NCBI GenBank assembly: GCA_025765615.1
Contig: JAIVFJ010000014.1
Span: 412,501-476,500 of the forward strand
Reading direction: 5' to 3'
DNA length: 64,000 nt
DNA from: Zopfochytrium polystomum
Taxonomy: Eukaryota; Chytridiomycota; Chytridiomycetes; Chytridiales; Chytridiaceae
In this document: in pieces, positions 46,747 through 60,005 of the stretch
Layout of the letters: every line of letters starts with the position of its first letter
How positions within the stretch are numbered: position 1 is the first letter of the stretch
The notes under the pieces: model-generated
Database searches by the model: none
The model's input: only the letters and a program-made list of their open reading frames with translations
What the model was told of the DNA's origin: nothing
Translations under genes and position numbers: made by a program

Positions 46747-47208
46747 GGCAACCCCGATAATGCAGAGGGCGAAAGATTTACGAGCCGCCACGTTACATGC
46801 TCGTCAGCCAAGCAGTGGAGCAACTGCTTGAAATCGAAGAGAACAGAAAGGAGAACGGTAACTGCATGGGAGAGAGAGAGAGAGGCTGGAGCGTGACATT
46901 CGTTGTGGACGAAGGGACGCGACCTTCCTAAAACTACAAATATGCTCCCTTACTTCTTTCGTTCTTTTTTCCGACCTTGACCAGTTTGCACGCGCACCAC
47001 CATCGCCGTCGGGCTCTCGCGCGTTGGTTCCGACGATCAAAAGATTGTCAGCGGCACGTTGGAAGAGCTGTTGGAGGCCGACCTGGGCGGGCCGCTGCAC
47101 TCGATGGTGATTCCTGGGGACATGCACTTTTTGGAGGCCCAGTGCTTGAAGGAGTTTGCAGTGAACAAGGAGTCTTTTGACAAGCACTGCAAGGTGCTCG
47201 ACCATTAA
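45715..47208 (+). CDS. DPH5: Diphthine methyl ester synthase
   Basis: S-adenosylmethionine-dependent methyltransferase that methylates the modified His of elongation factor 2 on the way to diphthamide, in the cytosol. Six exons (45715-45852, 45991-46115, 46251-46480, 46595-46634, 46766-46857, 46985-47208) give 282 residues, the family length. Signatures are [57 protein letters not shown] and [16 protein letters not shown]. The smallest exon is 40 nt. The intron before exon 5 contains a long poly-T (46720-46746). Confidence 0.95.
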
Positions 47209-47413
47209 TCTCAATCTCCCTCACCGCACCCGCACTGATACTCCTCCTGGTCTTGACGATTTTCCCAACCCCGCCTCTCCCCCCCCAACCCTCGCCTCTT
47301 CTGTTTCCATAATTATGAGGGCGATGGTATAATAATACTATGTTTTCGAAGAAGCCCCCCGAGCGCGTTGCTATCATTTCCCTCCCATCTCTCCCCCACT
47401 GCTTCGATTCAAC

Positions 47414-49788
47414 TCACGCAAAAGGATTCGTCCCTCCGCCATTTCCTCCTTGGAGCACGAACTGGGCATTTTGAGCGAAAGGCTGTTGTATGCCAGCGGC
47501 TCGTTGATACGGAAACACGCCGGCCTGCTGTCCTTGCAGTAGCGGCTGCGGCTGCGGCTGCTGCGGCGGCAGTTGTTGACCAGCCGGTAGCTGCAGAGGC
47601 ATCATTCCGCCGCTCTGGTTAAGGTGCCGAGGAACCATGAACTGCGCCTGAGGCGGTGCCTGACCGAATCCAAATTTCGAACGTTGAGTATACACTGTCA
47701 TAATCCAGAAAAGGGTGTAACACACACAAACGCACACACACGCGCGCTCACTCACTCACTCCCCCTCTCTCTTACCATTCCGCTACCGGCCACCGCCGCA
47801 AACGCGGCCGCCTGCTGCTGCTGTTGCGTCGGCTGCACTCCAAACACCGCTCCGCCAACGCCGGCCGCGCCGCCACCGCCGCTCGCAAGCACGTACATCC
47901 CCGACGCACCGATCCCGCCGCCCGCCGCCGCCGCAACCCCTGCGGTTCGCTGGTACAGCGAAAGAATCGCGTTGCGGTCCGCCGCCGACGCCGGCGCTGT
48001 CGCCGCGACCGCACCCGCGCCAGGGCTGCTCCACGCGACCATCGGCGACGCCGGCGGCGGCGGCGCGGCTGCGGCCGCGGTGGCAGCCGCCGCCGTGCTG
48101 CTGCTGGCGCCGCGGAACAGCGGGTCCAGCGCCTGGAACGCCGCGCTCCCGCTGCCGCCGCCGCCGCCACCGCCGGCCGGCGCCGCGGTGCGCAGCGGGC
48201 TGATACCGGCCATCGGGTCGCCGCGGCCCGCCAGCTGCGCCGCGGCGGCTGCGGCGGCGGGGGCGGTGGTGGTTGTGGTTGTAGTGGCGGCGACGGCGAA
48301 CGGATTGGGTGCGTCGGGCACGACGGACGGTTGGAGAGGTTGCGGCAAAAGCGGCGCGGGCGCGCCGAAGGGGGTGCCAGTCGTCTGGGCAAATGGCGCG
48401 AAGGGGTTGGGTGGCGGCTGCTGCGCGTGCTGCTGCTGCTGCTGCTGCGGAAGCGCCGCCGCGGGGAGGGGTTGTTGGAACGGCAGCTTTGGTGGCGGTT
48501 GCTGCTGCTGCTGCTGCTGCAGGAGGAGGAGCTGCTGTTGCTGCTGCTGCAAAGCGAACTGCTGCTGCAGTTGCTGTTGTTGCTGCTGCTGATGCTGTTG
48601 CAGGACAAAGGCGTTCTGGTGAGTAGCCTGCATGTTCAGTTGCTGCTGCATGGCCTGCTGCTCCTGCAGCTGGCGCTGCAGTGCAAGCTGCTGCTGCTGC
48701 TGCTCCAGCATCTGCAGCTCGAACGCCTTATCGCCGGCACCGACGGCGACCGCGGCCGGCGTCGGCGTCGGCGTCGGTGCGACGGCGGGCGCCGAGAAAA
48801 ATAGCCCGAACGGGTCCGCCGCCTCCGCCTCGCCGCCGCCGCCACCGCCGGCGGGCGGGTTCACGCCAAACGCCTTGAGCACGTCGCTCTGCGTCAGCGG
48901 CGCCCCCGAGGTCGGGCGGCCGCCGTGCGTCTGCGCCTGCTGCTGCTGCAGTGGGTGTGGGGCCTGCTGTGGCCGCGCCGACCCGGCCCGCGACCGATCC
49001 GATGCCGGCTGTCGCTGGGGCGGCTTCGGCAGCGCGACGGGGGCCGAGGACTCGGCGAGCAGGTTCGCGGCGGCCTCCACGTCGCCGCGCGTGCGCGCCA
49101 GCGCCTCACGGCACGCCGCTTCGCTCTCGAACCCCATCGCCCGAAGCGAAGCCACCGCCGCCCGCCGCGCCGTCGCCGCCGGGTCGTCGCGGGATGTCGA
49201 CGACGACGACGCGTGATGGTGGTGGTGGTGGTGCGAACTGACGCCGCTGCCGCTGCCGCCGCTGCCGCCGCCGCCGCCAGACACCAGCAGCTCTACGGCA
49301 CCGTCGATACTGCCGTGCGCGGCCTTCAGCGCTGCCGCGCACGCCGTCGCGTCCGTAAAGCCCATCGCCGCTAGCGCGCGGATCGGCCGCGCCAGCGCCG
49401 CTTGGTCTTCCGCCGTCACCTGGCGGTGGTTGTTGTGGCCGGCGTGCCTCGTGCCGCCCTGCCCCGCCGCACTGTTACTGCCGCCGCCGCCTCCGCTGCC
49501 GCCGCCACCGTTCGCGTACGCGCGGCGCTCGTACTTGTTTCGGATGTACCGCTCCATCTCCGAGTTGCTGTGGGCCGGCGGGTGCGGCTGCAGGCCGTTT
49601 GCGAGGAAGCGCGCGTTGGCCCGGCGGTTGCCCCACGTCGCCATCGTGTCGAGGTGCTCCTGCGTCCACGAGTCGAGCGTCACCGACTTGACCACGCTGA
49701 CGTGCGTGCCGAGGTTACGGTGCAGCCCCGCGCAGCGAATACAGAGGAACACGCCGAGGTTGACGGAGGCCCATCTCGGACCTGTGCG

Positions 49789-49833
<45 letters not shown>

Positions 49834-50210
49834 GGATTTTTGTGCGCGAACGAAGTGCGTGAAATGTGCTTGGCTATGTCTCTCTCTCTCACTCTCCAAA
49901 ACAGAAAGCATCTTAAGGTGAGAGAGAGTGTGTGTGTGTGTGTGAGAGCGAGAGAGCGAGAGAGGAAGAGAGAGAGAGAGAGAGCGAGATAGGTTGGAAA
50001 GCAGTGCAGAAAGAAATGGATGGGAGAATAAAACTGGCATAGGTAGGGAGGTTGAGGGTGCTCGAGCGTCGAACAGCGAGGGGTTCAAGCCGCTTTCTCA
50101 CCTTTATCGTTACAGTCCGCGCAAAACTGGTTTTCAGGCAGGGCCAGCAGCCGTTGGAGGACGTACAGGTTGTGCTCGTCCTGCTTGCGTTGCTGGCGGG
50201 TCTTGCCCAT
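47414..50210 (-). CDS. ArfGAP with two UBA-like domains and Gln/Ala/Gly-rich tail (Age2/SMAP-type)
   Basis: GTPase-activating protein for ARF GTPases, acting in vesicle coat turnover. Exons 50210-50102, 49781-47776 and 47659-47414 give 786 residues. The zinc-finger ArfGAP domain straddles the first intron: FCADCNDKGPRWASVNLGV and FLCIRCAGLHRNLGTHVS form CxxC-x16-CxxC with the catalytic Arg after the last Cys pair. Two UBA-like helical motifs follow (IRALAAMGFTDATACAAAL and VASLRAMGFESEAACREAL), then Gly, His, Gln and Ala runs. Several NPFG/NPFA-like short motifs occur near the end (TNPFA), typical of EH-domain or clathrin adaptor binding. A (GT)n tract borders the second exon. A long CT tract lies upstream of the start. 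Confidence 0.88.
49782..50101. repeat. GT and GA microsatellites in the ArfGAP intron
   Basis: GT repeats (49788-49830 and near 49928-49944) and GA repeats (49944-49988) fill the 320-nt first intron. Confidence 0.85.
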
Positions 50211-51026
<816 letters not shown>

Positions 51027-52083
51027 TTATCGCTTCCGCGCGAACCGCAGGCTGTACCGAATCAAAAACGCAACGCTGATGATGGTGACGAGGCCGGCCG
51101 GCACGCTGAGAAACCCGCAGTTGTTACATATAAGAAGCGCAAGGTCAAGAGTGGGATGATTGATTTGGAATGAAAGAACCACAGGGGAGGGATGGCAATT
51201 GCGTTGATAGGTTTTGATGCACTCAAAAGAAATCATGAACAACTCACAGCTTGCCGGATTTCGCGAAGCGCGAGCCCATCACGAGGGACAGTGCGGCGCT
51301 TAACGCGATGCTAAGTCTGTGCGAACGCCCGTCACCCGGAGTAGAGGTCGCGTTTTGTTTCGTTGCAACGGTATTCGGCGGCGATGGCATTTTTGGATTG
51401 ACAAATGTCAATTAGTCACAGTCCTTTTCCCGCCTAAGCAGGCTAGCAAGCGACGGTGCAAAAGAAAAGATCAACAAACGATGCCCGAAACTCCTCACCC
51501 AACATTGCGAGGGTTCTGGCTAACGCGGAATGCTGCCAGCGCGAGGAGCGCGCCGAACACGAGACCTGCCGTCAGGGAGGCCGTGCTGTTTTGGCGCACG
51601 TAACCCACAGTCCCGCTGGCAAGTGCGAAAAGGCAACGGTGAAGAAAGAAAGCAGGGGATAAACGGTATGAAAGTCAAGTTAGTACCGGTCGTGCGCTGA
51701 GGGATCGGCGAAATCAAAAAGTGAAGTAAGACTTAGCGCCGATTCGATTCGACGATAACGACGAACCCGATGGCAACGGTTACCGCGTACAGATATCCCT
51801 GCGTTAAGAATGGTGGCGACGGAGGCGACGGGCGGCGGGAGGTGAAGAGGAACAAAAGTACAAACGGCCAGTTGGTTAGCGATCTTCGTATTCGGTGTGT
51901 GGCCGTCTTCCTCTTCTATGGCTTCAACTGCCTGGGCAGATCAATGTAGAGAAAGTCGACGGGCAGTTCAGGGTGGCGAAGAAGAAGAAGATGCGGAAAA
52001 CGGCCCTGGCCGTGGCGCCTTCCATCCCATGCGCAGGCCCGACACACGTCGCGTGTACCAACCAAGACGTCAGTGGCAGGCAT
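51027..52083 (-). CDS. TMEM14-family small membrane protein
   Basis: Small mitochondrial or organelle membrane protein with several transmembrane helices; TMEM14 relatives act in haem or fatty-acid-related transport. Secure exons are 51798-51767, 51615-51499, 51316-51248 and 51105-51027. They read GYLYAVTVAIGGTVGYVRQ, STASLTAGLVFGALLALAAF, then SRFAKSGKLVPAGLVT and end FLIRYSLRFARKR. This is the TMEM14 order: a GY...GG turn, SLxAGLxFG and SGKxxPAGL. The first exon is not certain. A short exon from the ATG at 52083 (MPATD or MPATDVL) would fit phase and give about 103-105 residues. Confidence 0.7.
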
Positions 52084-52381
52084 CGGGCGCTCGTTCAATG
52101 AGATCTGCGTGCGTGCGGACGGGCGGGGCGTGTGGGGCGGGCGTGCGTGCGGGTGTGGTGGAGGTGCGGTGTCTCTTAGGAGAAGGCCGGCTCGTTGCTG
52201 CGAGATCGTTTTTTTCTGTTTGCTGATTCGTTTCGCGCGATCCTCCTCAGTGAACGACCCACCTCGCAAGCGCCGCCCCGCGCCGCGTCCTCTACCTCGC
52301 GCGGCGATCAGGCCTCCGATCCTTCTTTTGCCTCCCTCCCTCCCTCACTCGTCCCAAACAACGCAGGCGACTTCCCTCGCG
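52084..52381. promoter_or_regulatory. Divergent promoter region, TMEM14-like / Bet5
   Basis: About 300 nt between divergent starts, GC-rich with CCCTCCCT-type pyrimidine blocks close to the Bet5 start. No TATA box is seen. Confidence 0.35.
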
Positions 52382-53172
52382 ATGGCCATCTACACATTGT
52401 ACATTTTCAATAGGCACTGCGAGTGCATCTACCACTCGTCGTGGAAACGCGTCGCCGGCGCCGGCGGAGGCTCGCCACCACCGCCAGGCGGCAGTGCCGC
52501 CCCCGCACCAGCCGGCTACAACAACATCGTCGACCCGGCGACAGCCGCTGCCGCTGCCACCGCCTCCACTGCCGCTGCTTCCACCGCCGCCGAGGGTGGG
52601 GGAGGTGGCGGTGGCGGGGGGTTGGTCGGGGCCGGCAACCCATCGTCATCAGCCGCAGCGGCAGCGGCGCAGCAGGGCGATCCGTACGCGATCGCAGAGG
52701 AGGCGAAACTAGTCTACGGCGTCGTGTTCTCGCTGAAGAACATGGTCTCGAAGCTGCTACCGCGCAAGAATTCGTTGAGTGTGCTTTTGCCGTTGTGTGG
52801 ATGCGCGCACTTCCTGGCCCGGCTGGTGGTTTTGTTAATAACTCCTTCACAGCGAGGGTTTCCTGTCGTACAAAACCAGCACCTACAAGCTCCACTACTT
52901 CGAAACGCCGTCGTGCCTACGATTCGTCCTCACCACCGACCCTGCCAGCGATAACATGCGCGAAACCCTGCGGCAAATATATTCGGACATATACGTGGAA
53001 TATGTTGTCAAAGTGAGACGAGGACTCGTCTAGTGTGTGCGAACCTGACCCAATATTCACGTTAACTCCATACACTCAGAACCCCCTGGTCAAGCACGGT
53101 GGAGTGATCCGGAACGAGCTTTTCAGAACGCACTTGAACTCGTTTATTCGGTCGCTCCCAAACTACAACTAG
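52382..53172 (+). CDS. BET5: TRAPP complex subunit 1 (Bet5)
   Basis: Core subunit of the TRAPP tethering complex, acting in ER-Golgi traffic and as part of the Rab/Ypt1 exchange factor. Three exons (52382-52773, 52853-53012, 53080-53172) give 214 residues. The longin-type fold is recognised by MAIYTLYIFNRHCECIYHSSW at the N terminus, VYGVVFSLKNMVSKL in the middle, STYKLHYFETPSCLRFV, and a C-terminal block from LRQIYSDIYVEYVVKNP. Family members are about 145-170 residues; the excess is an Ala/Gly/Pro-rich insertion (about 70 residues) after the first strand. The first intron uses a GTTGAG donor. Confidence 0.92.
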
Positions 53173-53295
53173 TAATAAAATTGCTTCTACTTCAACAGCC
53201 TCAAGTCTCTTTCTGCTGCCTACTCGCCCTCTCCTGACTGAATAAAATAGCCTTTTGCCGGGCACCCTCAGGCCCAAACAACCCCCTTACGCCCG

Positions 53296-56200
53296 TTAGT
53301 ACCAGCTTCGCCCGCTGGCGGCAGTGATCCCCTCCGACATTTTTCTGGTGCCCGCGGTCGCTTTTGCGCGCGAACTCTCGTCCCTTCCAAGAACGTCGTC
53401 TTCGCCGTCGCCGTCCTCCTCGTACCTCTCGGCAAACACGGCCAGCCGGCTGTCCGCCGTTGACGCGCCCCCGTGATCCCGCTCCTCGCCAATGAACGAC
53501 CACGACGCCGCTTTGCGGCTGCGGATCTCTTGCACCATGCCCTTCCCGCCTCTGCTGCCACCGCTCCCAGTCCGAAACGAGGCCGACAGCGTCACCGCCG
53601 CCCCTGCCGTAGCTTTTCGCTTCAGCGCGACGCCGCCCATGGCGTCTGCAGTCCGCGTCTGCGGCCTTGGACTCGCACCAGAATTACCTGCGCAGCCGCT
53701 ATTCGCGGCCTCGCGCTGCTCGAGCTGCGCGTCTGCTGTTGCGGTCGAATCGCCGCCGCGGCCGCCGCCCCCGCCATCACCGCTAGCCAACGGAACCAAA
53801 GTCGGTGTGTGCGCGGTGGCTTCGCGCCCGGCGCCGCCGGTTAGAACCGCCCCCCGTGCCGGGTGCGCCGATTCCGCTGCACTGGGCGTGCGCCGGTGGT
53901 GGCCGGGTTGAAGCTGGTGCGCCGCCGTTGCAACCGTCGCCGTCCTCATGCCACCAGAGCCTGCCCCCGTCACAGTCCCCGTCCCTGCCGCAGCCGTCCC
54001 TGCCGCAGCCGCCGCAGCCCATGGCGTTGGGCTTGAAAACTGCCGGTGGTGGTGCAGCGCGGGCTCGCGGTACGCGGTGCCCGCGACGGCGGACGGCGGC
54101 GCCAGAGGCGGCGCAGCTGCGGCCGAGTGCGAAAGGGCCGATGCGGCGCGGCTATGAGGGCGTGAAGAGAGAGAGAGGGATTTGATCATCTGGCGCACCG
54201 TGGCGGCGGTCGTTACGGACGGCGTGCGAGGTGCGGAGGAGGCTGCGTCGCTTGGCGTTGGGGTTGACGGTTTGTCTGGGCGAGGTTGCAATAGAAGATT
54301 GCTTGTAAGCGAGAGCTTCGATATGGACATTTTAATTTCCATCTTACCCTCGACTGCCTCCAGTAGCACGCTCCCGCCTTTCTTCTCGCCCGTAGTCGGC
54401 CGTAGTCTCTGCTACAGTGAAGATAGTCAAAAGAAATGTAGTTGAGTCTGGGGAAGGGTTTGGGACTTGAGAGCTAAGGATGCCCACGAACCAGCGATGA
54501 TACGGTAGTCGCGCTGCGAGTAATGCCCTTCCTGCTCCCCGACGACGACCCCTTGACCGATGCCTTGCGACCCTCTGCCAGAGCTCCCTGGCTCTTGCTC
54601 AAGCTTTCGATGCTCAATAGAGAGCCCGCACCCGGCGTATCGTTCGCGTAAGTCTCCACACCACCGCCGCTGAGGCCTCCCGCGTCCCCTCGCACCGCCT
54701 TTCGTGCCGTCGCTGCCGCCGCTACCGCAGAAGCCTCAACCTCGACCACGTCGGGGACCGGCGCCAATGCCTCCGCCATCGGGAACGCCGCTGCCTCGGG
54801 CCGCCATTCGGCGGGCCAGCTGGGTGGGTGGTTGTACTGAGTTGGCGCTGCCCCTGGATGCGGCAGACGCGCGGCGAGAAATGAGTGCAGCAGGTCCGTC
54901 AAAGAATGCGCAGACGTCGCGTTGCCGGATTCGGCGCGGGTGGCGCTGCGCTCTAGTGAGTCCTGCCCCACGCCCTCTGGAGATGGTGATGGTTCTTTTT
55001 GCGGTTCCTGTCGCGCGAGGCCCTGCCGCGCGAGGTCGGCCACCACGGGTGAGCGGAAGGACGCTCCAGCCCATGCAAGGTACTTGCGAAGACCAAGAGT
55101 CAACCGTTGGCGGAGCCACGAGTGATCTTCCTGTCGCGCAGCGAGGGAGTCCTAGAGGGAGAGAGTTATGAAGGATGGAACCACCAGTGATAAAAAAAAT
55201 CGGTTAAATATGGCAAAAAAATGCTTTGAATGCTATGAATAAAACTCGCATTCCCTGCATCGTACCTGTGCCTTCAAGAACGAGGCAACGAAATCTCCCA
55301 ACACGCAAAGGCCGGCCATATTCGTGGCCGCGGTTGCAAGAGCAAAGGACGATGCAATATCATCCGGCAATGCCCACTGCGCGGCGCACATCCGCCCTGC
55401 CCTGCCGCTTAGCTGGAATAGAGCTATGGCGTCCGCAGCCTCGGACGATAGCGTTGCAACCCCGCCCCGCAGTGACCCAGGCCTTGCCGACGTCCGCCGC
55501 GACTTGATGCTGCCGTTGCGCTGCATGTTCTGATTTGATGGCAAGTCGAAACCGCCGGCGGAACCAGAAGCAGCGGCGGCACTCGTGGTTGTTGCCAAAG
55601 ATCCTTTTCGCCCTTGCACGACAGTGGCGCCGTCAACGGCAATAGCCGTCGCCACGGTCGCGGTCACTGCGTCGTGACCGACCTCCAAGTCATCGGCCGC
55701 CGCAGGGGGATGCTCTTGCGCCTCCTGGAGAAAGAGGAGGGAAATCGCCTGGGCGGAGCGGAGCCTTACGTCTGGGCTTTCATGATCCAGGAAAGGGCAA
55801 AGCGTCGTTACGAGGTCCGACCATGGCAGTCCTGCTATAGGAGCTGATCTCCCCGTGCCTCCCAACATTCTCGTTCCTGATCCGGACCCGCTGTCAAAGT
55901 GGCTCGCGCCGACTCGGCGAACTACCATTCCGCCGCGGACCTGCAAGCACGCGACGAAGCATGCGAGCAGAACCTGTGCCGTCGCTCCTCCCGATTGGCT
56001 GGCGCTTTGCACGCTGCCAGCACCTGTCGGGGCTGACGCGACATCAACAGTGCCTACTCCGCCGACGCTGCTCCGTCCGCTGTTTTTCTTCCACGCGATG
56101 GACCCCATGGAGGACGATCCCTGACCACTGCCACCACTGCCAGCGCCCACCGCCACCGCGGCCGCCGCTTCGTCTGCAAGGAAAACGAGAATGTCGTTGA

Positions 56201-58994
56201 TGAGGTACGGGTGTGTCGCGCTGCGAGCGATGGCCTCTATCACCTCCACCGCCGCAGCCGCAATCCCCGCGCCTCCGCCACTTCCGCCTCGGTCGCCATT
56301 GCGCGAGGAATTTGCGGCATTCGCTGCAGCCCCCGCACTTCGACACAGCAAAAACCACCGCGTTCAGAACGCTGTTGAGCTCGAGGCTCACCGCCCCCGC
56401 CGCGGCGTCGGTCCCCTCCTTCTCGCGCGCCTTGGGTTCACCATGCCTGCCTCCTCCTCCTCCTCCGTCGACATCCTCCCCGCCATCTTCCGCTCTATCG
56501 CCGTCGCCCCCCGCAAGCCGTGCAAGCACCTTCAGCAAACCCACAACGGCGTCCGTCGCGGTGCTACCCCCATCCCCCGCATCCTCGCCCGCCGCCGACG
56601 CGGCTGTCGCGGCGTCGACGACACGCCGCGAAACTCCCGCCACCACCGACGCGTGCATCAGCGGCGGCAAACACTCAACCAGCGTGCCAAACACGCGCAG
56701 GAGCAGCGCGTGTGTCGGCGGCGGAGGCGATGCGCGCGCCGCCGTTGGTGCCGCTCCCGAGGCTCCTGCAGCATCCCGAGCATGCGGCTGCCTCAGCACC
56801 GCGTCGATGAGTGCGTCGATCAGACTTTGGTGGTCCAGTCGCTGGTGCGCGTGATGCTGCGTTGCGGTTGTCCCGGTCGTCGCCGCCGCCGGGGGTAGTG
56901 CGGAGGTCGGGGAGGACGTCGTTGGGGAGGCGGCAGCCGCGGCGGTCCGCTTCGACTGCTTCTTGTAGCGGTGCTTCTCTGAGGCGCCTGAGGTGGGGGT
57001 CGTGGGCGAGGCGGCGCCGGCTGCAGCGGCGCCGGCAGCGGCCATGGTGGTTGATGTTGCACCGTGGGTGAGTAGGCGCTTGAGGCAGTCGTTGGCGGCT
57101 GTGCGAACCCGCTCGAGAGATGGTGGAACGGAGCTGAAGTTGGTTTTGGCTGTGGTGATTTGCCCGTGCGATGCAGCCAGGGCGGCCGATCCCGTGAGAC
57201 ACTCACGCAGGTTGAGGACGATCGCTTCTAGGATTTCCAGGCTGTGACTGAGGCTAGCGCGTCGCAAAACAATGGTGATGCCTAGCGACTGGAGGCCTAT
57301 TATTCTCAACCTGTTGGGCGGCATGCATGGAAAATTTGCCGAGATGGAGGGTGTTAGCTGTGTAATACGTGCGCTTGTTGTACATCAATCCGGCGAGCAA
57401 GGGCACAGAGGCGTGGAGGTGGTTCCTCTATGTGGAAAGTACCTCTGCCTCTGCCGGGGGTCCATTCCATTGTTACGAGCAAACAGACAGAACTTGAGGG
57501 TGATGGCGTCAAGTAGGGACTTGCACTCAGGGTCCAGGATAACTCCAACGCCTTGGACGCTCGCAAATTTGGCAAACTGGGAGGGGAGTGTCAACACACG
57601 TTGATTAGGTTAATGTTTTCTGGAAGGGAAGGCGGTGAATTCAGCTCCTCCAGGTTGTCTCGCGCTTTTTCTCACTCTCCGTCCGCTTTATCAGTGGGTT
57701 GAAGCTCACCGTGATGGCAGCCCTCTCCACGACGCCTAGGTCCCACGCGAGGTGCTCAAACACGAGCAGGAGGATGCGGAGGATGTCTGCAGCCATAATG
57801 TTGATCTGGATGGAGCAGGCGTCCGTCAGCGCCTCAATGATCTTGAACGTAACTTTAACGTCTCTGTCATCGGTGATTCGTTGTCGAAGTTGTTGTCATA
57901 ACAGATGTTGGCGTTTTGTGGCGTAAATATAGTTATTATTGAGGCAACTCCGTTAGATAAGATTCGAAGGGTAGCAATTCCGCTGGTTTTCGCAAAAGCA
58001 GACACGAAGCCACATACCCGGTATTGCAGCGCGCCACGTCCACAGCCTTTTCCACTCGTTTTTTGAGGCAAAGGCCAATCTTGACGAGTTTATGCGGCTT
58101 GGACGTTGCGTAGAAGGTCAGCAGCGACAGCGCGCTAGGCTTGGGTTTGGAACCGTCACCGTCCGCGTCCGCTACATCCTCAACAACTTCGTCGAACACG
58201 GAAGCTGGAATGCTGGCGGTCGAGCCCTGTTGTTGCAGCAACTGGTGATGGTGTTGATCATGCGGAGTTGATTCTCCACTGTCGTTGCCACTCACACCAG
58301 ATACTGTCGCTGGTGCCAGGCGACTGCCTTTGCCGGCGGCTGCTCGGTGGCGGGTTGACACGAGGGATGAGCCACCGCCTCCACCAGGGTACACGTTATT
58401 GACGAGGTTCTGGTGGTTCCGCCAGGGCGTCTTCTTGCGCGCGGCGGCTGCACCGGCCGAGGTCGCGGCCGACGGCCCCGCTGGTGGTGAACCGGTGGCG
58501 GAAACGGCGACCCCGAGCCGCTGCTGGGATAGCGGCAGCGGCATATTCGAGGAACCTGCGGCTGCAGCGGTCGTAGCCGAGGAGAAGAAGCGCGCCGATC
58601 CGGCCGCAGAGAGAGTCCAAGACGACGACGAGGACGACGCGGCCAGGCCGCGGTGGGCGCCCGGGGGCATGCCGTCCACTCCTGAAGCTCCTGCGACGGC
58701 TTTCGCGGCGTCTGCTCCTCTCTCTCCTATTGGCGATCTCGCGCTGTCGTCGATGTCATCGCTCCAATCGGTCGGCATTTGTCGTGCAGGTCCCGTTCCT
58801 GGTGCTGCCGCTTCAGTAAGGACGACGCGTCCAAAGAGTGAAGAGCGGCGCCGGCCGCTCGCGGGAGCTGCAGGAGGAGGGCGGGCGTCTGCTGCCGACG
58901 AGCCCGCCGCCAAGGCCAGCGTCGACCCGGACGCCGAAGCCGACGCCGACCCAAAGGCCGATGTCGCCGTCGGGGCGACCCTCGAATTGTCCAT
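53296..58994 (-). CDS. EFR3: EFR3-family plasma-membrane anchor of PI4-kinase
   Basis: Armadillo-like scaffold that recruits phosphatidylinositol 4-kinase type III alpha (Stt4) to the plasma membrane. Exons 58994-58018, 57863-57710, 57576-57477, 57296-55266, 55151-54492 and 54408-53296, about 1,677 residues if one base is skipped. The family start is NHQNLVNNVYPG (near residue 195), then ALSLLTFYATSKPHKLVKIG and DVKVTFKIIEALTDACSIQI, and helical repeats such as LQSLGITIVLRRASLSHS. Long Ala/Ser/Gly inserts enlarge it to about twice the usual size. The N-terminal Ala-rich extension has no Cys cluster for lipidation. At about 56350 the frame shifts by one beside a T5 run. The acceptor at 54408 is a tandem CAGAG-type site. 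Confidence 0.83.
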
Positions 58995-60005
58995 GTAAAA
59001 TATTTTTAAATTATTAAACAAAATCATCTCCTATTTGCACGTAGCTCCACAGTGATCATTCGTTTGCACGTTGGCTCGGTGCTCGCAAGAGAGTGAGAGC
59101 GAGAGAGAGTTCCCGGTTAGGGTATAGGGGAAATTCCCAAACCTGGTAGAGGTTAGAAACTTCGGATATGGTTGCGAAAGGTGCGAATTTGTTCTAGTCT
59201 GTTTCAACAAGGTGTTAATATTATGAAGACTTTCCTCCACTGTACTCTGCATTTCCATGGGTAAGGTTCAACTGGGATTTGAACCGAAAATGTGTAACTT
59301 GGCTGGGACTTTCGGATTTTTGTAATTTCAAATTAGAGTTTTCAGAGCAGGTTCTCGTTAAGGATCGGTGGATAGGATAGGATAAAACTGGCTTTACCGA
59401 AACTGCTTCCAATCTCAACCCATCTTAACTCTATCTAAACGGTGCAAGTTGCAACTAATCTTTATCTGTAACTGAGCCGTGGTTTCTTCACCGTATCCTA
59501 ACTGCATCCTAAATATAACGGCACGCTGGTGAAGCAAATTCTCCTTATCCCCATCCTATCCCAGGACGAGCTCAGTTTGCGGATATAACTGAAAATACGC
59601 CGATCCTCAGTTCTCCTTAATCCTGTCATGACCGAGCCCCGAGCCTTTCAGGGGCACTTGCATTTGGGTAATTTCTACCAGGGGGGGAGGGGGGGCTCGC
59701 ACAAAAGTTTCTGGACACCCCATCAACTTTTGGAGCCTGATCCGAATCAGCACTGGTCTTGAAGGTAGACTCATCTCCTTGTGTATTCTACGGCCTAGAT
59801 GCATGGTCTGACCAAACTTGTTGAGCAGTTCCTTGACAGGGTGGATGTATTCTCTAGTCATTGGAAGAAAAGGCCCAAATTGGAGGCCCAAAGTCGCTCT
59901 ACGGAGCTTTCGATTCGTTTTCACGGGAGGACAAAATCTTAGTTCGGGCTGTCGTCAAAGTCCTTGAGGTGAAAGAGACGTACTTCGACATCCTATCCTT
60001 CCCAG
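58995..60005. other. Intergenic region
   Basis: About 1 kb 5' of EFR3, less GC-rich than its surroundings, with a GATAG repeat near 59370. It contains a minus-strand open frame (59607-59924) that may be a relic. No clear gene is seen. Confidence 0.4.
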
